A stretch of 64,000 nt of DNA from contig JBCDDC010000014.1 in the NCBI GenBank assembly GCA_039180675.1, forward strand, positions 1-64,000. Direction: 5' to 3'. Under the pieces are notes generated by a model, which was given only the letters and a program-made list of their open reading frames with translations, did not search any database and was not told the DNA's origin. Each line of letters opens with the position of its first letter. Positions within the stretch are counted from its first letter, which is position 1. This document shows positions 63,615 to 64,000 of this stretch, one piece after another. The position numbers and the translations under genes are program-made. Source of the DNA: Thermohalobaculum sp039180675 (GTDB lineage Bacteria; Pseudomonadota; Alphaproteobacteria; Rhodobacterales; Rhodobacteraceae).

Positions 63615-64000
63615 ATGTCGACCGCTCTCAACCTCCGCCCGACCGCCGAGTATCAGGCCATGGACGGCGCCCATCACTGGCATCCGTTCACCGATACGGC
63701 CGATCTCGCAGCCAAGGGCGCGCGGGTCATCGTCAAGGCCGAGGGCTGCTGGCTGACCGACAGCGACGGCAACCGGATCCTCGACGGGATGGCGGGCCTC
63801 TGGTGCGTGAATGTCGGCTATGGCCGCGAGCGGATTGTCGAGGCGGTCGCGCGTCAGATGCGCGAGCTGCCCTATTACAACACCTTCTTCCAATCGACCC
63901 ATCCCCCGGCAGCGGAGTTCTCAGAGGCGCTCTGCCAAGTGGCGCCCGCGCATATGAACCGGGTGTTTTTCACTAATTCGGGCTCGGAGTCGAACGACAC
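63615..64000 (+). CDS. Class III (omega) aminotransferase, N-terminal part
   Basis: At least 128 aa, cut by the window end. Start ATG 63615 after AAAGGAA. N-terminal phrases HHWHPFTDTADLAAKGARVIVKAEGCWLTDSDGNRILDGMAGLWCVNVGYGR and VFFTNSGSESND fit the PLP-dependent putrescine/beta-alanine:pyruvate aminotransferase group. It likely removes the amino group from putrescine or gamma-aminobutyrate in the same pathway. Confidence 0.9.
   Translation, partial: MSTALNLRPTAEYQAMDGAHHWHPFTDTADLAAKGARVIVKAEGCWLTDSDGNRILDGMAGLWCVNVGYGRERIVEAVARQMRELPYYNTFFQSTHPPAAEFSEALCQVAPAHMNRVFFTNSGSESND

Overview
The window is 64 kb of GC-rich alphaproteobacterial DNA, most consistent with a marine Rhodobacterales (Roseobacter-group) chromosome. 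The basis is gene content and style: a CobN-type cobalamin cluster with bluB and cbiD, many 4-base ATGA/GTGA gene overlaps, a BCCT/substrate-binding/UspA osmolyte cassette, a nitrilase-grxC-comF block, a GTTC-N7-GTTC SOS box and a putrescine-degradation cluster. The species cannot be named from sequence alone.

Layout. 1-12.8 kb: cobalamin synthesis. On the minus strand, cbiD-cobK are followed by a B12 riboswitch, a decayed cbtB/cbtA cobalt-transport pair, bluB, cobW, a GNAT gene, cobN, a second GNAT gene, a small phosphatase, a GFA-family gene and a DUF1963 gene. On the plus strand are cobA-cobB. An 81-bp palindromic element occurs three times here, once in frame inside cobN. 13.1-17 kb: BCCT transporter, a lipoprotein with two solute-binding domains, and UspA. 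17-29.7 kb: ordinary metabolic and regulatory genes (SDR, twin secreted cupins with a TetR regulator, a TIR protein, MmgE/PrpD with a ComA-like protein, hydrolase, GH144-like glucanase, LysR-GST-flavoprotein). 30-39.3 kb: GFA gene, leucine-catabolism pair, SOS-box radical SAM gene, an Imm11-like immunity cluster, and nitrilase-grxC-comF-methyltransferase.

39.5-55.95 kb looks like a degraded genomic island. Its left edge carries the 5' 45 nt of a tRNA-Gly; its right edge carries the complete tRNA-Gly(TCC). Between them are IS3 and IS110 scars, truncated genes, a winged-helix/TPR regulator, an RTX protein, a three-gene membrane/surface operon, and the most interesting locus of the window: a small double-glycine-leader peptide ending in an Arg/Pro/Gly tail, followed by a prolyl-4-hydroxylase-like 2OG-Fe(II) oxygenase and a PRMT7/9-like arginine methyltransferase. 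I read this as a candidate RiPP pathway making a hydroxylated, arginine-methylated peptide; I know of no described pathway with this enzyme pair.

56-60.2 kb holds surface-polysaccharide genes (glycosyltransferase, sulfotransferase, flippase). 60.5-64 kb holds a polyamine-degradation cluster (PuuA-like ligase, agmatinase-like ureohydrolase, GntR regulator, class III aminotransferase cut by the window end) with two matching TTTGTGATCACAAA operators.
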